Assembly: GCA_964401995.1 (NCBI GenBank)
Contig: CAYOAP010000010.1
Location: forward strand, 1 to 64,000
Length of the DNA stretch: 64,000 bases
From: DATCBF01 sp964401995
GTDB lineage: Bacteria > Actinomycetota > Thermoleophilia > Solirubrobacterales > 70-9
Direction of reading: 5' to 3'
The position numbers were made by a program, and so were the translations under genes. The number at the start of each line of letters is the position of its first letter. The first letter of the stretch is position 1. Below are positions 57,240 to 64,000 of the stretch, in pieces. Below the pieces are notes generated by a model. That model searched no databases and was not told the origin of the DNA. It saw only the letters and a program-made list of their open reading frames with translations.

Positions 57240-58136
57240 ATGGATATCGAGGGCATGCCGCTGGCGCTTCTGGTCAACCCCTCCTCGGCGGGAGGGAAGA
57301 CGCTGAAGCTGCTGCCGCGGGTCGAGCAGGCGCTGGACGAGCAGCGAGTCGTCTTCCGCGTGCAGAAGACCAAGGACCTCAAACACGGGGTCGACCAGGC
57401 GCTGAACGCGATCGAGGCCGGTGAGGTGCCGGTGGTGATGAGCGGCGACGGGCTGGTCGGGGCGGTCGGCGGGGCGATGGCCGGGGCCGAGACGCCGCTC
57501 GGGATCATCCCCGGCGGCCGCGGCAACGACCTCGCCCGCGTGCTCGGCATCCCGGACGAGCCCGAGCTTGCCGCCGAGGTGCTGGTCCGCGGCCACAGCC
57601 GCCGGATCGACGTTGGCGAGGCCAACGGCGCCCGCTTCCTCGGCATCGTCAGCGTCGGCTTCGACTCCGAAGCCAACCGGCTCGCCAACGAAACCCACTT
57701 CCTGCGCGGCAACCTCGTCTATGCCTACGCGGCGCTGCGGACGCTGCTGGGCTGGAAGCCGGCCCGCTTCACGGTCCGGGTCGACGCCGAACGGATCCGC
57801 TTCACCGGCTACTCGGTCTCGGTCGCCAACAGCAAGGCCTTCGGCGGCGGCATGTTCATCGCCCCCGACGCTGAGCTCGACGACGGCGAGTTCGACATCG
57901 TCACCATCGGCGAGGTCAGCAAGGCGCGTTTCGTGAGTAACCTGCCGAAGGTGTTCAAGGGCACCCATGTCGAGGACGACGAGGTGCAGGTCTTCCGCGC
58001 CCAGCACCTGGAGCTGACCGCGAGCAAGCCGTTCCCGGTCTACGCCGACGGCGAGCATCTGACCGACCTTCCCGCCTCGCTGCGGGTGCTGCCCGGCGCG
58101 CTCAGCGTGCTCGTGCCGCCAGCGGCCGAGGTTTGA
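57240..58136 (+). CDS. Diacylglycerol/sphingosine kinase-family lipid kinase, variant nucleotide loop
   Basis: 298 aa DgkB/YegS-type fold. LLVNPSSAGGKTLK (10-23) and the PGGRGNDLARVLG nucleotide/lipid motif are clear, as is the C-terminal VYADGEHL. The usual GGDGT is SGDGL here (68-72), so Gly and Thr are replaced; the catalytic Asp of the C-terminal domain seems kept. It phosphorylates a lipid such as diacylglycerol. A TTG start of murT overlaps its stop. Confidence 0.87.
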   Translation: MDIEGMPLALLVNPSSAGGKTLKLLPRVEQALDEQRVVFRVQKTKDLKHGVDQALNAIEAGEVPVVMSGDGLVGAVGGAMAGAETPLGIIPGGRGNDLARVLGIPDEPELAAEVLVRGHSRRIDVGEANGARFLGIVSVGFDSEANRLANETHFLRGNLVYAYAALRTLLGWKPARFTVRVDAERIRFTGYSVSVANSKAFGGGMFIAPDAELDDGEFDIVTIGEVSKARFVSNLPKVFKGTHVEDDEVQVFRAQHLELTASKPFPVYADGEHLTDLPASLRVLPGALSVLVPPAAEV

Positions 58137-59554
58137 GCGCCGTGGCGGCGACACAGGCCCTTCCGCAGCGCAGCGGGGGCGCCCTTTTCGCGGCCAAGGT
58201 GCTGGCCGCCAGGGCCGCCGGCATCGCCAGCCGGGCCAGCGGGCGAGGTGGCGGAACGACGCTGCCGGGACGAATGCTGCTGCGGCTAGACCGCGAAGCG
58301 ATCGCCCGGCTCGGCAGCGGCCTCGACCGCGGCACGACGATCGTCAGCGCCACCAACGGCAAGACGACGACGGCGGGGATGATCGCCGCGATCCTCGCCG
58401 CCGAGGGCCGCCACCCGGTCCACAACCGGGCCGGTTCCAACATGACCTGGGGCGTGGCGACGGCGCTGCTGGAGCAGCGCGGCCGCGAGGGCCTGTTCGA
58501 GGTCGACGAGGCCTGGCTGCCGCGGGTCAGCGAACAGCTGCGGCCGGCGCTGATCGTGCTCGGCAACCTCTTCCGCGACCAGCTCGACCGCTACGGCGAG
58601 ATGGAGTCGCTGGCCGACGACTGGGCCGAGGCCGTCGCCTCCCGCGCCGGCCAGTCCGGGTTCGTCCTCAACGCCGACGATCCGCTGATCGCCGACCTCG
58701 GCCGCGACTCCGACGAGCGCCCGCGCGAGGGCGTCGTCTACTTCGGCGTCGACGACGACTCGCAGGCGCTGCCGGAGCTGCAGCACGCCTTCGACGCCAA
58801 GCACTGCCGCCGCTGCGGCCATCCCTACGCCTACGAGCGTGCCTTCGTCGGCCACCTCGGCCACTACTCCTGCCCCAATTGCGGCGCCCAGCGACCGCGC
58901 CCCGACGTGGCGGCAACGGCGATCGAGCTGCGCGGGATGGATGGGTCGACCTCGACCGTGCGCACGCCGACGGGCGAGATCCAGCTCGAGCTGCCCCTGC
59001 CCGGCCTCTACAACGTCTACAACGCGCTGGCCGCCGTCGCCGCCGGCATCCAGCTCGGCGTCGCGCCGGAGCGGATCGCCGCCGCCCTGGCCGGGATGCG
59101 AGCCGCCTTCGGCCGAGTCGAGACGATCGAGGTCGCCGGCAAGCCGGTCTCGATCCTGCTGATCAAGAACCCGGCCGGGGCCAACGAGGTCCTGCGCACG
59201 CTCAAGCTCGAGGCGAAAGACGGCGAAGGGCTGGACCTCTGGATCGGCCTCAACGACAGGATCGCCGACGGCCGCGACATCTCCTGGATCTGGGACGCCG
59301 ATTTCGAGCTGCTGGCGGGCGCGGTGCGGCGGGTGGTCTGCGCCGGCACGCGGGCGCCGGAGATGGCGCTGCGGCTGAAGTACGCGGGCTGGCCGCAGGA
59401 GGCGATCGCGGTCGTGCCCGATGTCGCTGCCTCGCTGGACGATGCGGTCGCGGCCGCGCCGGGGCGGGTCTTCGCCCTGCCCACCTACACGGCGCTGCTG
59501 GAGCTGCGCAAGCTGCTGGCGGCGCGTGGCCTGGCGAAGGAGTTCTGGCAGTGA
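58133..59554 (+). CDS. murT: Lipid II isoglutaminyl synthase, Mur-ligase subunit MurT
   Basis: 473 aa, TTG start overlapping the lipid kinase stop (GTG 58142 also possible). ATP loop SATNGKTTTAGM (about 73-84), a zinc ribbon typical of MurT (CRRCGHPY and CPNCGAQ near 225-255), and the DUF1727 C-terminal domain (about 320-470) with KNPAGANEVLRTL. With GatD it amidates the D-Glu of lipid II to D-isoglutamine. A methyltransferase gene separates it from gatD. Confidence 0.93.
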   Translation: MSAVAATQALPQRSGGALFAAKVLAARAAGIASRASGRGGGTTLPGRMLLRLDREAIARLGSGLDRGTTIVSATNGKTTTAGMIAAILAAEGRHPVHNRAGSNMTWGVATALLEQRGREGLFEVDEAWLPRVSEQLRPALIVLGNLFRDQLDRYGEMESLADDWAEAVASRAGQSGFVLNADDPLIADLGRDSDERPREGVVYFGVDDDSQALPELQHAFDAKHCRRCGHPYAYERAFVGHLGHYSCPNCGAQRPRPDVAATAIELRGMDGSTSTVRTPTGEIQLELPLPGLYNVYNALAAVAAGIQLGVAPERIAAALAGMRAAFGRVETIEVAGKPVSILLIKNPAGANEVLRTLKLEAKDGEGLDLWIGLNDRIADGRDISWIWDADFELLAGAVRRVVCAGTRAPEMALRLKYAGWPQEAIAVVPDVAASLDDAVAAAPGRVFALPTYTALLELRKLLAARGLAKEFWQ

Positions 59555-60267
59555 GAGTGGTCTGGCACGACCTCGAGGTCGGCAGCTACACCGCCGATCT
59601 GCCGCTCTGGGAGGAGCTCAGCGACAGGGTTCCCGGCCCGATCCTCGACCTCGGCTGCGGCAGCGGCCGGGTCGGCCTCCATCTCGCCCGCTACGGCCAT
59701 CCCGTCCACGGCCTCGACCTCGACCCCGACCTCGTCGCCGCCTTCAACGAACGCGCCCTCGCCGCCGAGCTCAGCGCGATCGCCACGGCCGGCGACGCGC
59801 GCGAGTTCGATCTCGGCGAGGACTTCGAGCTCGTGATCGCGCCGATGCAGCTGATCCAGCTCCTCGCCGGCAGCGCGGAGCGAGTCGCCTGCCTGCGATG
59901 CGCCGCCCGCCACCTGCGGCCCGGCGGCAGCCTGGCGGTGGCGATCGTCGACCAGGTTCAGGCATCGCCCTCGGGCTCGCTCCCCCTCCTCCCCGACGCC
60001 CGCGAGCTCGACGGCTGGGTCTACTCCAGCCTGCCGCTGGAGGTGGCGCTCGACGAGGGCGCGATCGTCATCCGCCGCCTGCGCCAGAAGGTCTCGCCGG
60101 CCGGCGACCTCTCCGAGGAAATCGACGAGGTCCGCCTGCGGACCCTCACCGCCGGGGGCCTGGAAGCGGAGGCCGTCGAGGCGGGTCTGCGGCCGCTCAG
60201 CCGCCATGAGGTGGCGGCGACCGAGGACCACATCGGCGCAACCGTCGTCGTCTTGGAGGCGCCGTGA
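59551..60267 (+). CDS. Class I SAM-dependent methyltransferase between murT and gatD
   Basis: 238 aa, GTG start overlapping the murT stop by 4 nt; its own stop overlaps the gatD start. ILDLGCGSGRVGLHLARYG, VHGLDLDPDLVAAF and LRPGGSLAVAIVDQ are the SAM motifs. The substrate is unknown. Because it is translationally coupled on both sides inside the murT-gatD operon, a role in modifying lipid II or its amidation complex is an attractive inference, not shown. Confidence 0.85.
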   Translation: MRVVWHDLEVGSYTADLPLWEELSDRVPGPILDLGCGSGRVGLHLARYGHPVHGLDLDPDLVAAFNERALAAELSAIATAGDAREFDLGEDFELVIAPMQLIQLLAGSAERVACLRCAARHLRPGGSLAVAIVDQVQASPSGSLPLLPDARELDGWVYSSLPLEVALDEGAIVIRRLRQKVSPAGDLSEEIDEVRLRTLTAGGLEAEAVEAGLRPLSRHEVAATEDHIGATVVVLEAP

Positions 60268-61004
60268 TGGAGCTGCGCGTGCTCGCCCTCTACCCGGAGC
60301 AGATGAACATCTACGCCGACCGCGGCAACATCGTCTTCCTGCAGCGGCGCTGCGAGTGGCGCGGCATCGGCTTCGCCTACGCGGCGGCCGGCCCCGGTGA
60401 GGCGGTCGACCCCTCCGCCCACGACCTCTTCTACATCGGCGGCGGCCAGGACCGCGACCAGCGCATGGTTGCCGCCGACATGGTCGAGTCCAAGCGCGAG
60501 GCGCTGGCCTCCGCCGTCGACGACAACGCCGTCCTGCTCGCCGTCTGCGGCGGCTATCAGCTGCTCGGCCACAGCTACGAGCTGGGCGATGACAAGCTCC
60601 CCGGCCTCGGCCTTGCCGACCTCGAGACCGTGCGCGAGCCGGGAGACCGCCTGATCGGCAATGTCGCGATCGAGATCGACTTCGGCCAGGGCCCGCGCCT
60701 GCTCGCCGGCTTCGAGAACCACGGCGGCCGCACCTATCTAGGTGACGAGGCCACGCCGCTCGGCAAGATCGTCAAGGGCTTCGGCAACAACGGCCAAGAC
60801 GGCGGCGAGGGAGTCCGCCGCGACAACCTCTTCGGCACCTACCTACACGGCCCCCTGCTGCCCAAGAACGCCTGGCTAGCCGACCACCTGATCGCTCTAG
60901 CCCTCGAGCGCAGATACGGCACGAAGCCCGAGCTCAAGCCGCTCGATGACGCTTTCGAGTCCGCCGCCCACGAGGGCGCCCGGGCCGCCGCCGGCCTCAG
61001 CTAG
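60264..61004 (+). CDS. gatD: Lipid II isoglutaminyl synthase, glutamine amidotransferase subunit GatD
   Basis: 246 aa, GTG 60264 or ATG 60267. CobB/GATase-like glutaminase: nucleophile Cys95 in LLAVCGGYQLLGH and His in FGTYLHGPLLPKN. FENHGGRTYLG is a family motif. It supplies ammonia to MurT. N-terminal LALYPEQMNIYADRGNI matches GatD proteins of Gram-positive bacteria. Ends 12 nt before a perfect inverted repeat. Confidence 0.93.
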   Translation: MMELRVLALYPEQMNIYADRGNIVFLQRRCEWRGIGFAYAAAGPGEAVDPSAHDLFYIGGGQDRDQRMVAADMVESKREALASAVDDNAVLLAVCGGYQLLGHSYELGDDKLPGLGLADLETVREPGDRLIGNVAIEIDFGQGPRLLAGFENHGGRTYLGDEATPLGKIVKGFGNNGQDGGEGVRRDNLFGTYLHGPLLPKNAWLADHLIALALERRYGTKPELKPLDDAFESAAHEGARAAAGLS

Positions 61005-61015
61005 CCGTCCGCAGC

Positions 61016-61066
61016 CGAACTGCATCAAATTCTCAATCTGCCAGGTAGAGAATTTGATGCAGTTCG
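61016..61066. terminator. 19-bp perfect inverted repeat between convergent genes, bidirectional terminator
   Basis: Arms 61016-61034 and 61048-61066 pair perfectly around a 13-nt loop. The stem includes gcatcaaattctc, very A/T-rich for this genome. It fills the gap between the gatD stop (61004) and the convergent stop at 61067. No T-tract beyond the stem. Confidence 0.8.
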
Positions 61067-61735
61067 CTAGGGGACGGCAGGGACGAGGGCGATCGGCCCG
61101 TCGCCGGGGATCAACTCGGTGGTCTCGAAGCTCGAGGTCTCCAGCTGCCTCGCATGCGCGATTGCGGTGACGAACTCCTCCTCGGTCTCGAGGAAGCCGA
61201 TCTTCGACGTCCGGTAGTGCATCGGCACCACCCAGGAAGGGTCCAACCCAAGAGCGATCTCCGCCGCGGCGATGCCGCCGATCGTGGGGCCGCCGCCGAC
61301 CGGGATGAAGAGGAGGTCGATCGCGCCGATCGCCGCCGCCTGCTGCGGCCGCAGGCTCGCCTGGCCGAAGTCGCCGAAATGGGCAATCCGGAGGCCGTCG
61401 AGGTTGAAGACAAAGATCGTGTTCGGGCCGCGTTCGGTCCCGGCCGCGTCGTCGTGCTCGGAGGCGATCGCGAGCACCTCGCCGATCGGCGACTCGAGCT
61501 TGCCGGCGGTCGAGCGCAAGACGGCAGGCTCGCCGCTGACCGCCTCGACCCCATTGTGGTCGAGGTGCTCGTGGGTGACGAGCAGGAGGTCGACCCCATC
61601 GGCTTCGATCGGCGGATAGTCGAACTGCATCCCCCGATCGGCCAGCATCGACATGTCGGCAAAGGGATCGACGAAGACCTTGGCCTCGGCCCCGGTCAGG
61701 GTGAAAGCGGACTGGCCGTGCCACTCAACTCGCAT
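61067..61735 (-). CDS. MBL-fold metallo-hydrolase (UlaG/YtkL-like)
   Basis: 222 aa from ATG 61735. Starts RVEWHGQSAFTL and has THEHLDHNG, the metallo-beta-lactamase His/Asp motif, then HFGDFGQ and VPMHYRTSK with further ligands. Such proteins hydrolyse phosphodiesters or lactones; the substrate is unknown. Its first 11 bp overlap the 3' end of the MFS gene, with which it is probably co-transcribed. Confidence 0.88.
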   Translation of the reverse strand: MRVEWHGQSAFTLTGAEAKVFVDPFADMSMLADRGMQFDYPPIEADGVDLLLVTHEHLDHNGVEAVSGEPAVLRSTAGKLESPIGEVLAIASEHDDAAGTERGPNTIFVFNLDGLRIAHFGDFGQASLRPQQAAAIGAIDLLFIPVGGGPTIGGIAAAEIALGLDPSWVVPMHYRTSKIGFLETEEEFVTAIAHARQLETSSFETTELIPGDGPIALVPAVP

Positions 61736-63443
61736 GGTGCTCCTCCAGTGTCGGGATCTGGCCGGGGAGCGCCGCAACGGGGGCGGGCTCCTCGGCATGG
61801 TGGTACTGGCCGCCGCGAAGCCAGGACGCGGCGGCGGCGACCAGGCAGGCGACGATCGCGAAGGCGAAAGCGGCATCGAGGCCGCTGCGGAAGGCGGGCG
61901 AGATCAGGTGCGGGAAGAAGGAGGCGCCGGTCAGGGTCGCGTGGGCGTGGGCGCCGACCGCGCCGAGCGCGTGGGCGCCGACCAGGTGCTGGATCGGGTT
62001 GTAGCCGAGGAAGGCGGCGAAGAGGATCGAGATCGGCGGCGCCTGGCCGGCGTGGTGGGCTGCGGCGGCCGAGACGCCGTGCGCCTGCAGGCCGCTGGAC
62101 AGGGCATCCGGCAGCCCACTGGCCAGGCCGACGATCAACAGGGTGAAGAAGATCCCGACCGAGAGCACCTGGGCCGAGTTCTGGAAGGTCTGGTTCATGC
62201 CGCCGCCGGCACCGCGATCGGCGGCGGGCAGGCTGTTCATCACCGCGGCCCGGTTGGGCGAGGCGAAAAGCCCCATCGAAGCGCCGGTAAGGAAGAGGAT
62301 CAGGGCAAAGGCCCAGTAGTTGAAATCGGTCGGCAGCAGCATCAGCAGGCCGAAGCTGAGCGCGGTCCCGAGCATGCCGCCGGTGGCAAAGGGGCGGGCC
62401 CCGTAGCGGTCGGAGAGGAAGCCGGAGATCGGCCCGACGATCAGCAGCCCCAGGGTTAGCGGCAGCATGTAGATCCCGGCCCAGAGCGGCGTCTCGGTGA
62501 AGCTGTAGCCGTGCTCGGGCAGCCAGATCCCCTGCAGCCAGATGATCAGCATGAACATCAGGCCGCCGCGGGCGATCGCGGCGAGAAAGGTCGAGAGGGT
62601 GCCGAAGGTGAAGGCGCGGATCCGGAACAGCGCCAGGCGGAACATTGGCTCGGCGACCCGGCGCTCGACCGTGACGAAGGCGATCAGCGAGGCGATCGAG
62701 CCGGCGAGCAGGGCGATCACCCGCGGGCTGCTCCAGCCGGTCGGGTGGCCGCCGTAGGGGCGGATCCCGTAGGTGACCGCGACCATGACCAGGATCAGGC
62801 CGAGGGCGAAGGTGACGTTGCCCCACCAGTCGACCGCGGCCCGGCGCGGCACGCTGCGCTCCTCCAGTTTGAGGTAGGCCCAGACGGTGCCGAAGAGGCC
62901 GACCGGGACCGAGACCAGGAAGACCAGGCGCCAGTCGATCGGCGCCAGCAGGCCGCCGAGGATGAGGCCGACGAACATGCCGCTGACGCCGACGATGTTG
63001 TTGATCCCGAGCGCCATGCCGCGCTGGTCGGCCGGGAAGGCATCGGTAATGATCGCCGCCGCGTTGGCCAAGAGGCAGGCGCCCCCCACCCCCTGGACGA
63101 TGCGGAAGACGATCAGCCAGGTGGCGCCGGCGGTGCCAGTCATCCAGGTCACCGCCAGCAGCAGCGAGGCGACGGTGTAGATGACGAAGCCGAGGTTGTA
63201 AATCCGGACCCGCCCGTACATATCGCCGAGCCGGCCGAGGCTGACGATGAGGACGCTGGAGACGACCAGGTAGCCGAGGATCATCCAGAGCAGGTAGAAG
63301 CTGTTGGCCGGGATCAGCGGGTCGAGGTGGATGCCGCGGAAGATGTCGGGCATCGCGATCAGCGTGATCGAGGCGTCGAGGGTCGCCAGCAGCACCGCGA
63401 GGGTGGTGTTGGAGAGCGCGATCCACTTGTAGCGGTCCTGCAT
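61725..63443 (-). CDS. MFS drug exporter, DHA2 (EmrB/QacA) type, 14 TM
   Basis: 572 aa. Motif D1 LATLDASITLIAMPDI in helix 1, motif A GRLGDMYGRVRIY, motif C region GVSGMFVGLILGG, and about 14 membrane segments. A proton-driven multidrug exporter. Transcribed divergently from a MarR repressor whose operator lies in the shared promoter, the normal layout for inducible efflux. Confidence 0.92.
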   Translation of the reverse strand: MQDRYKWIALSNTTLAVLLATLDASITLIAMPDIFRGIHLDPLIPANSFYLLWMILGYLVVSSVLIVSLGRLGDMYGRVRIYNLGFVIYTVASLLLAVTWMTGTAGATWLIVFRIVQGVGGACLLANAAAIITDAFPADQRGMALGINNIVGVSGMFVGLILGGLLAPIDWRLVFLVSVPVGLFGTVWAYLKLEERSVPRRAAVDWWGNVTFALGLILVMVAVTYGIRPYGGHPTGWSSPRVIALLAGSIASLIAFVTVERRVAEPMFRLALFRIRAFTFGTLSTFLAAIARGGLMFMLIIWLQGIWLPEHGYSFTETPLWAGIYMLPLTLGLLIVGPISGFLSDRYGARPFATGGMLGTALSFGLLMLLPTDFNYWAFALILFLTGASMGLFASPNRAAVMNSLPAADRGAGGGMNQTFQNSAQVLSVGIFFTLLIVGLASGLPDALSSGLQAHGVSAAAAHHAGQAPPISILFAAFLGYNPIQHLVGAHALGAVGAHAHATLTGASFFPHLISPAFRSGLDAAFAFAIVACLVAAAASWLRGGQYHHAEEPAPVAALPGQIPTLEEHHAS

Positions 63444-63452
63444 CTCGAAGCA

Positions 63453-63479
63453 CTATACCCAGGCAAACTGTGTAGTTAA
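63453..63479. promoter_or_regulatory. Divergent promoter and MarR operator
   Basis: Toward the exporter: TTAACT (minus strand, about 63474-63479), a 16-nt spacer and TATAGT (63453-63458). The palindrome AACT-GTGT-AGTT (63466-63477) sits between and over these elements, well placed for repression by the adjacent MarR protein. Confidence 0.5.
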
Positions 63480-63496
63480 CCTGTCGATCCTGGCGC

Positions 63497-63502
63497 TATA
63501 TT
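63497..63502 (+). promoter_or_regulatory. -10 box (TATATT) for the marR gene
   Basis: TATATT ends 6 nt before the ATG at 63509, leaderless type. Its weak -35 (gttaac) would overlap the operator palindrome, allowing autoregulation. Confidence 0.45.
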
Positions 63503-63508
63503 CCCTTG

Positions 63509-63934
63509 ATGGCGACTACCAAGGCAGACCCGGCGCCGCTGGCGAGCGAGTTGCGCGGCGTGCTCGGCCAGCTGGTCCGCAGGCTGCGAGCCGAGCACCG
63601 CTTCCCGCTCTCCCAGGGCACCGTCCTCGGCCGCCTCGATCGCGAGGGATCGCAGAGCGTCAGCGACCTTGCGCTTGCCGAGCGGGTCCGGCCGCAGTCG
63701 ATGGCGCAGACCGTCGCCGACCTCGAGGGCCCGGGCCTGGTCGAACGCCGTCCCGATCCCGAAGACGGACGCCGCGCCCTGGTCATCCTCACCGAGGCGG
63801 GCCGAACGGAGCTGGAAGCCGACCGCCGCCACCGCGAGGGCTGGCTGGTGGGGGCGATCGAAGAGCTCTCAGCCGAGGAGCAGGCGACCCTGGGCGACGC
63901 GACAGAGTTGCTCAGGCGGCTGGCCGAAGCCTGA
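63509..63934 (+). CDS. MarR-family transcriptional regulator
   Basis: 141 aa. Winged HTH with the order RFPLSQGTVLGRLDREG, SVSDLALAERVRPQSMAQTVADLE (recognition helix) and the wing RRPDPEDGRRALVILTEAGR. The DP-x-DGR wing motif is typical. Likely represses the divergent exporter and itself. The ATG at 63509 is chosen over TTG 63506. Confidence 0.92.
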   Translation: MATTKADPAPLASELRGVLGQLVRRLRAEHRFPLSQGTVLGRLDREGSQSVSDLALAERVRPQSMAQTVADLEGPGLVERRPDPEDGRRALVILTEAGRTELEADRRHREGWLVGAIEELSAEEQATLGDATELLRRLAEA

Positions 63935-63937
63935 GGG

Positions 63938-64000
63938 TCAGCGGCCGCTGGAGCCGAAGCCGCCGTCGCCACGGGCGGTGCCGGCAAGCGCATCTGATTC
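63938..64000 (-). CDS. dut: dUTP diphosphatase, C-terminal end (partial)
   Basis: Only the last 20 codons and a TGA are in the window. The translation ends TARGDGGFGSSGR, which is motif 5 of trimeric dUTPases (Arg-Gly-x-Gly-Gly-Phe-Gly-Ser-Ser/Thr-Gly), the flexible tail that closes over the active site. The rest lies beyond the right edge. Convergent with marR, 3 nt between stops. Confidence 0.85.
   Translation of the reverse strand, partial: ESDALAGTARGDGGFGSSGR

Noticed and set aside
55751..57424. Long plus-strand open frame over the peroxiredoxin, cyclophilin and methyltransferase genes
   Set aside because: Composition is Arg/Gly/Pro-rich shadow translation; the genes on the true frames have complete family motifs.
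56361..58154. Long minus-strand open frame of about 600 codons
   Set aside because: Antisense shadow of the methyltransferase and lipid kinase genes, no motif of its own.
61696..63453. 585-codon minus-strand frame overlapping the MFS exporter
   Set aside because: It is the +1 shadow of the exporter gene; the exporter frame has MFS motifs and 14 membrane segments.
1..64000. CRISPR arrays, prophage, insertion sequences, tRNA genes
   Set aside because: No spaced direct repeats, integrases, transposases or cloverleaf sequences were seen anywhere in the window.

Overview
The window is about 68-70% G+C and gene-dense. It carries the 3' end of a 23S rRNA, a 5S rRNA and about 80 protein genes, most of them core or housekeeping. 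An actinobacterium of the class Thermoleophilia (Solirubrobacterales-like) fits best. This is inferred from the SepF/YggS/YggT division-gene block, the pgsA-GarA-MerR block also found in mycobacteria, a short RsiG-type protein, MurT/GatD, an Asp-type MurA and a c-di-AMP riboswitch ahead of a cell-wall gene. No phylogenetic computation was possible here.

Layout. 1-725: end of an rRNA operon followed by a long imperfect palindrome. 726-8770: a lipase-like hydrolase diverging from murA, then a tightly overlapped histidine operon (hisZ-hisG-hisD-hisB-hisH-hisA, with hisF behind a terminator and its own promoter). 8813-14084: CCA-type nucleotidyltransferase, YfiH, YggS, SepF, ProC, YggT, LspA and an RluA-family pseudouridine synthase. 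14217-18772: rpsB-tsf-pyrH-frr-uppS-cdsA. 18816-19327: a low-G+C DUF4258/DUF2283 pair inserted in this core block. 19369-24133: dxr, rseP, a secreted protein on the other strand, ispG. 24146-24550: a 405-bp quasi-palindrome. 24582-30615: proS, pgsA, an RsiG-like protein, a GarA-like FHA protein, a MerR regulator, a SRPBCC protein and an AGPS-like flavoprotein. 30616-37153: a membrane protein with a cytoplasmic helix-turn-helix, a thioesterase, nadE, a secreted metalloprotease, a YdjC-type deacetylase and a wax ester synthase/DGAT. 37312-38124: c-di-AMP riboswitch plus an RlpA-like protein. 38134-46934: dinB, small unknowns, CcdA, FUSC protein, thiolase, SDR, methyltransferase, secreted phosphoesterase. 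46970-47860: low-G+C orphan genes. 47871-49514: Lgt fused to a lipoprotein-type NlpC/P60 module. 49525-54472: DsbA-VKOR and a copper-type cluster (YcnI, CopCD, a His-rich protein, two related small membrane proteins). 54482-64000: hydrolase, peroxiredoxin, cyclophilin, methyltransferase, lipid kinase, murT-methyltransferase-gatD, MBL hydrolase, MFS exporter with divergent MarR, and the last 20 codons of a dUTPase.

Two genome-wide habits stand out. First, about 20 operon-leading genes have a TAnnnT box (usually TAGGCT or TAGGGT) ending only 6-11 nt before the start codon, so leaderless mRNAs are probably the rule. Second, several gene ends carry perfect or nearly perfect 13-19 bp inverted repeats without a T-tract, some of them embedding the stop codon.

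The most unusual items are the Lgt-lipoprotein fusion, whose lipobox Cys288 would be a substrate of its own N-terminal enzyme; the copper-type cluster, in which three successive membrane-anchored proteins each gain an N-terminal histidine after signal cleavage and two tiny paralogs share a YPGEE and a RPLRGPP motif; the RsiG-like c-di-GMP motif with Gln replaced by His; and the giant quasi-palindrome before proS.
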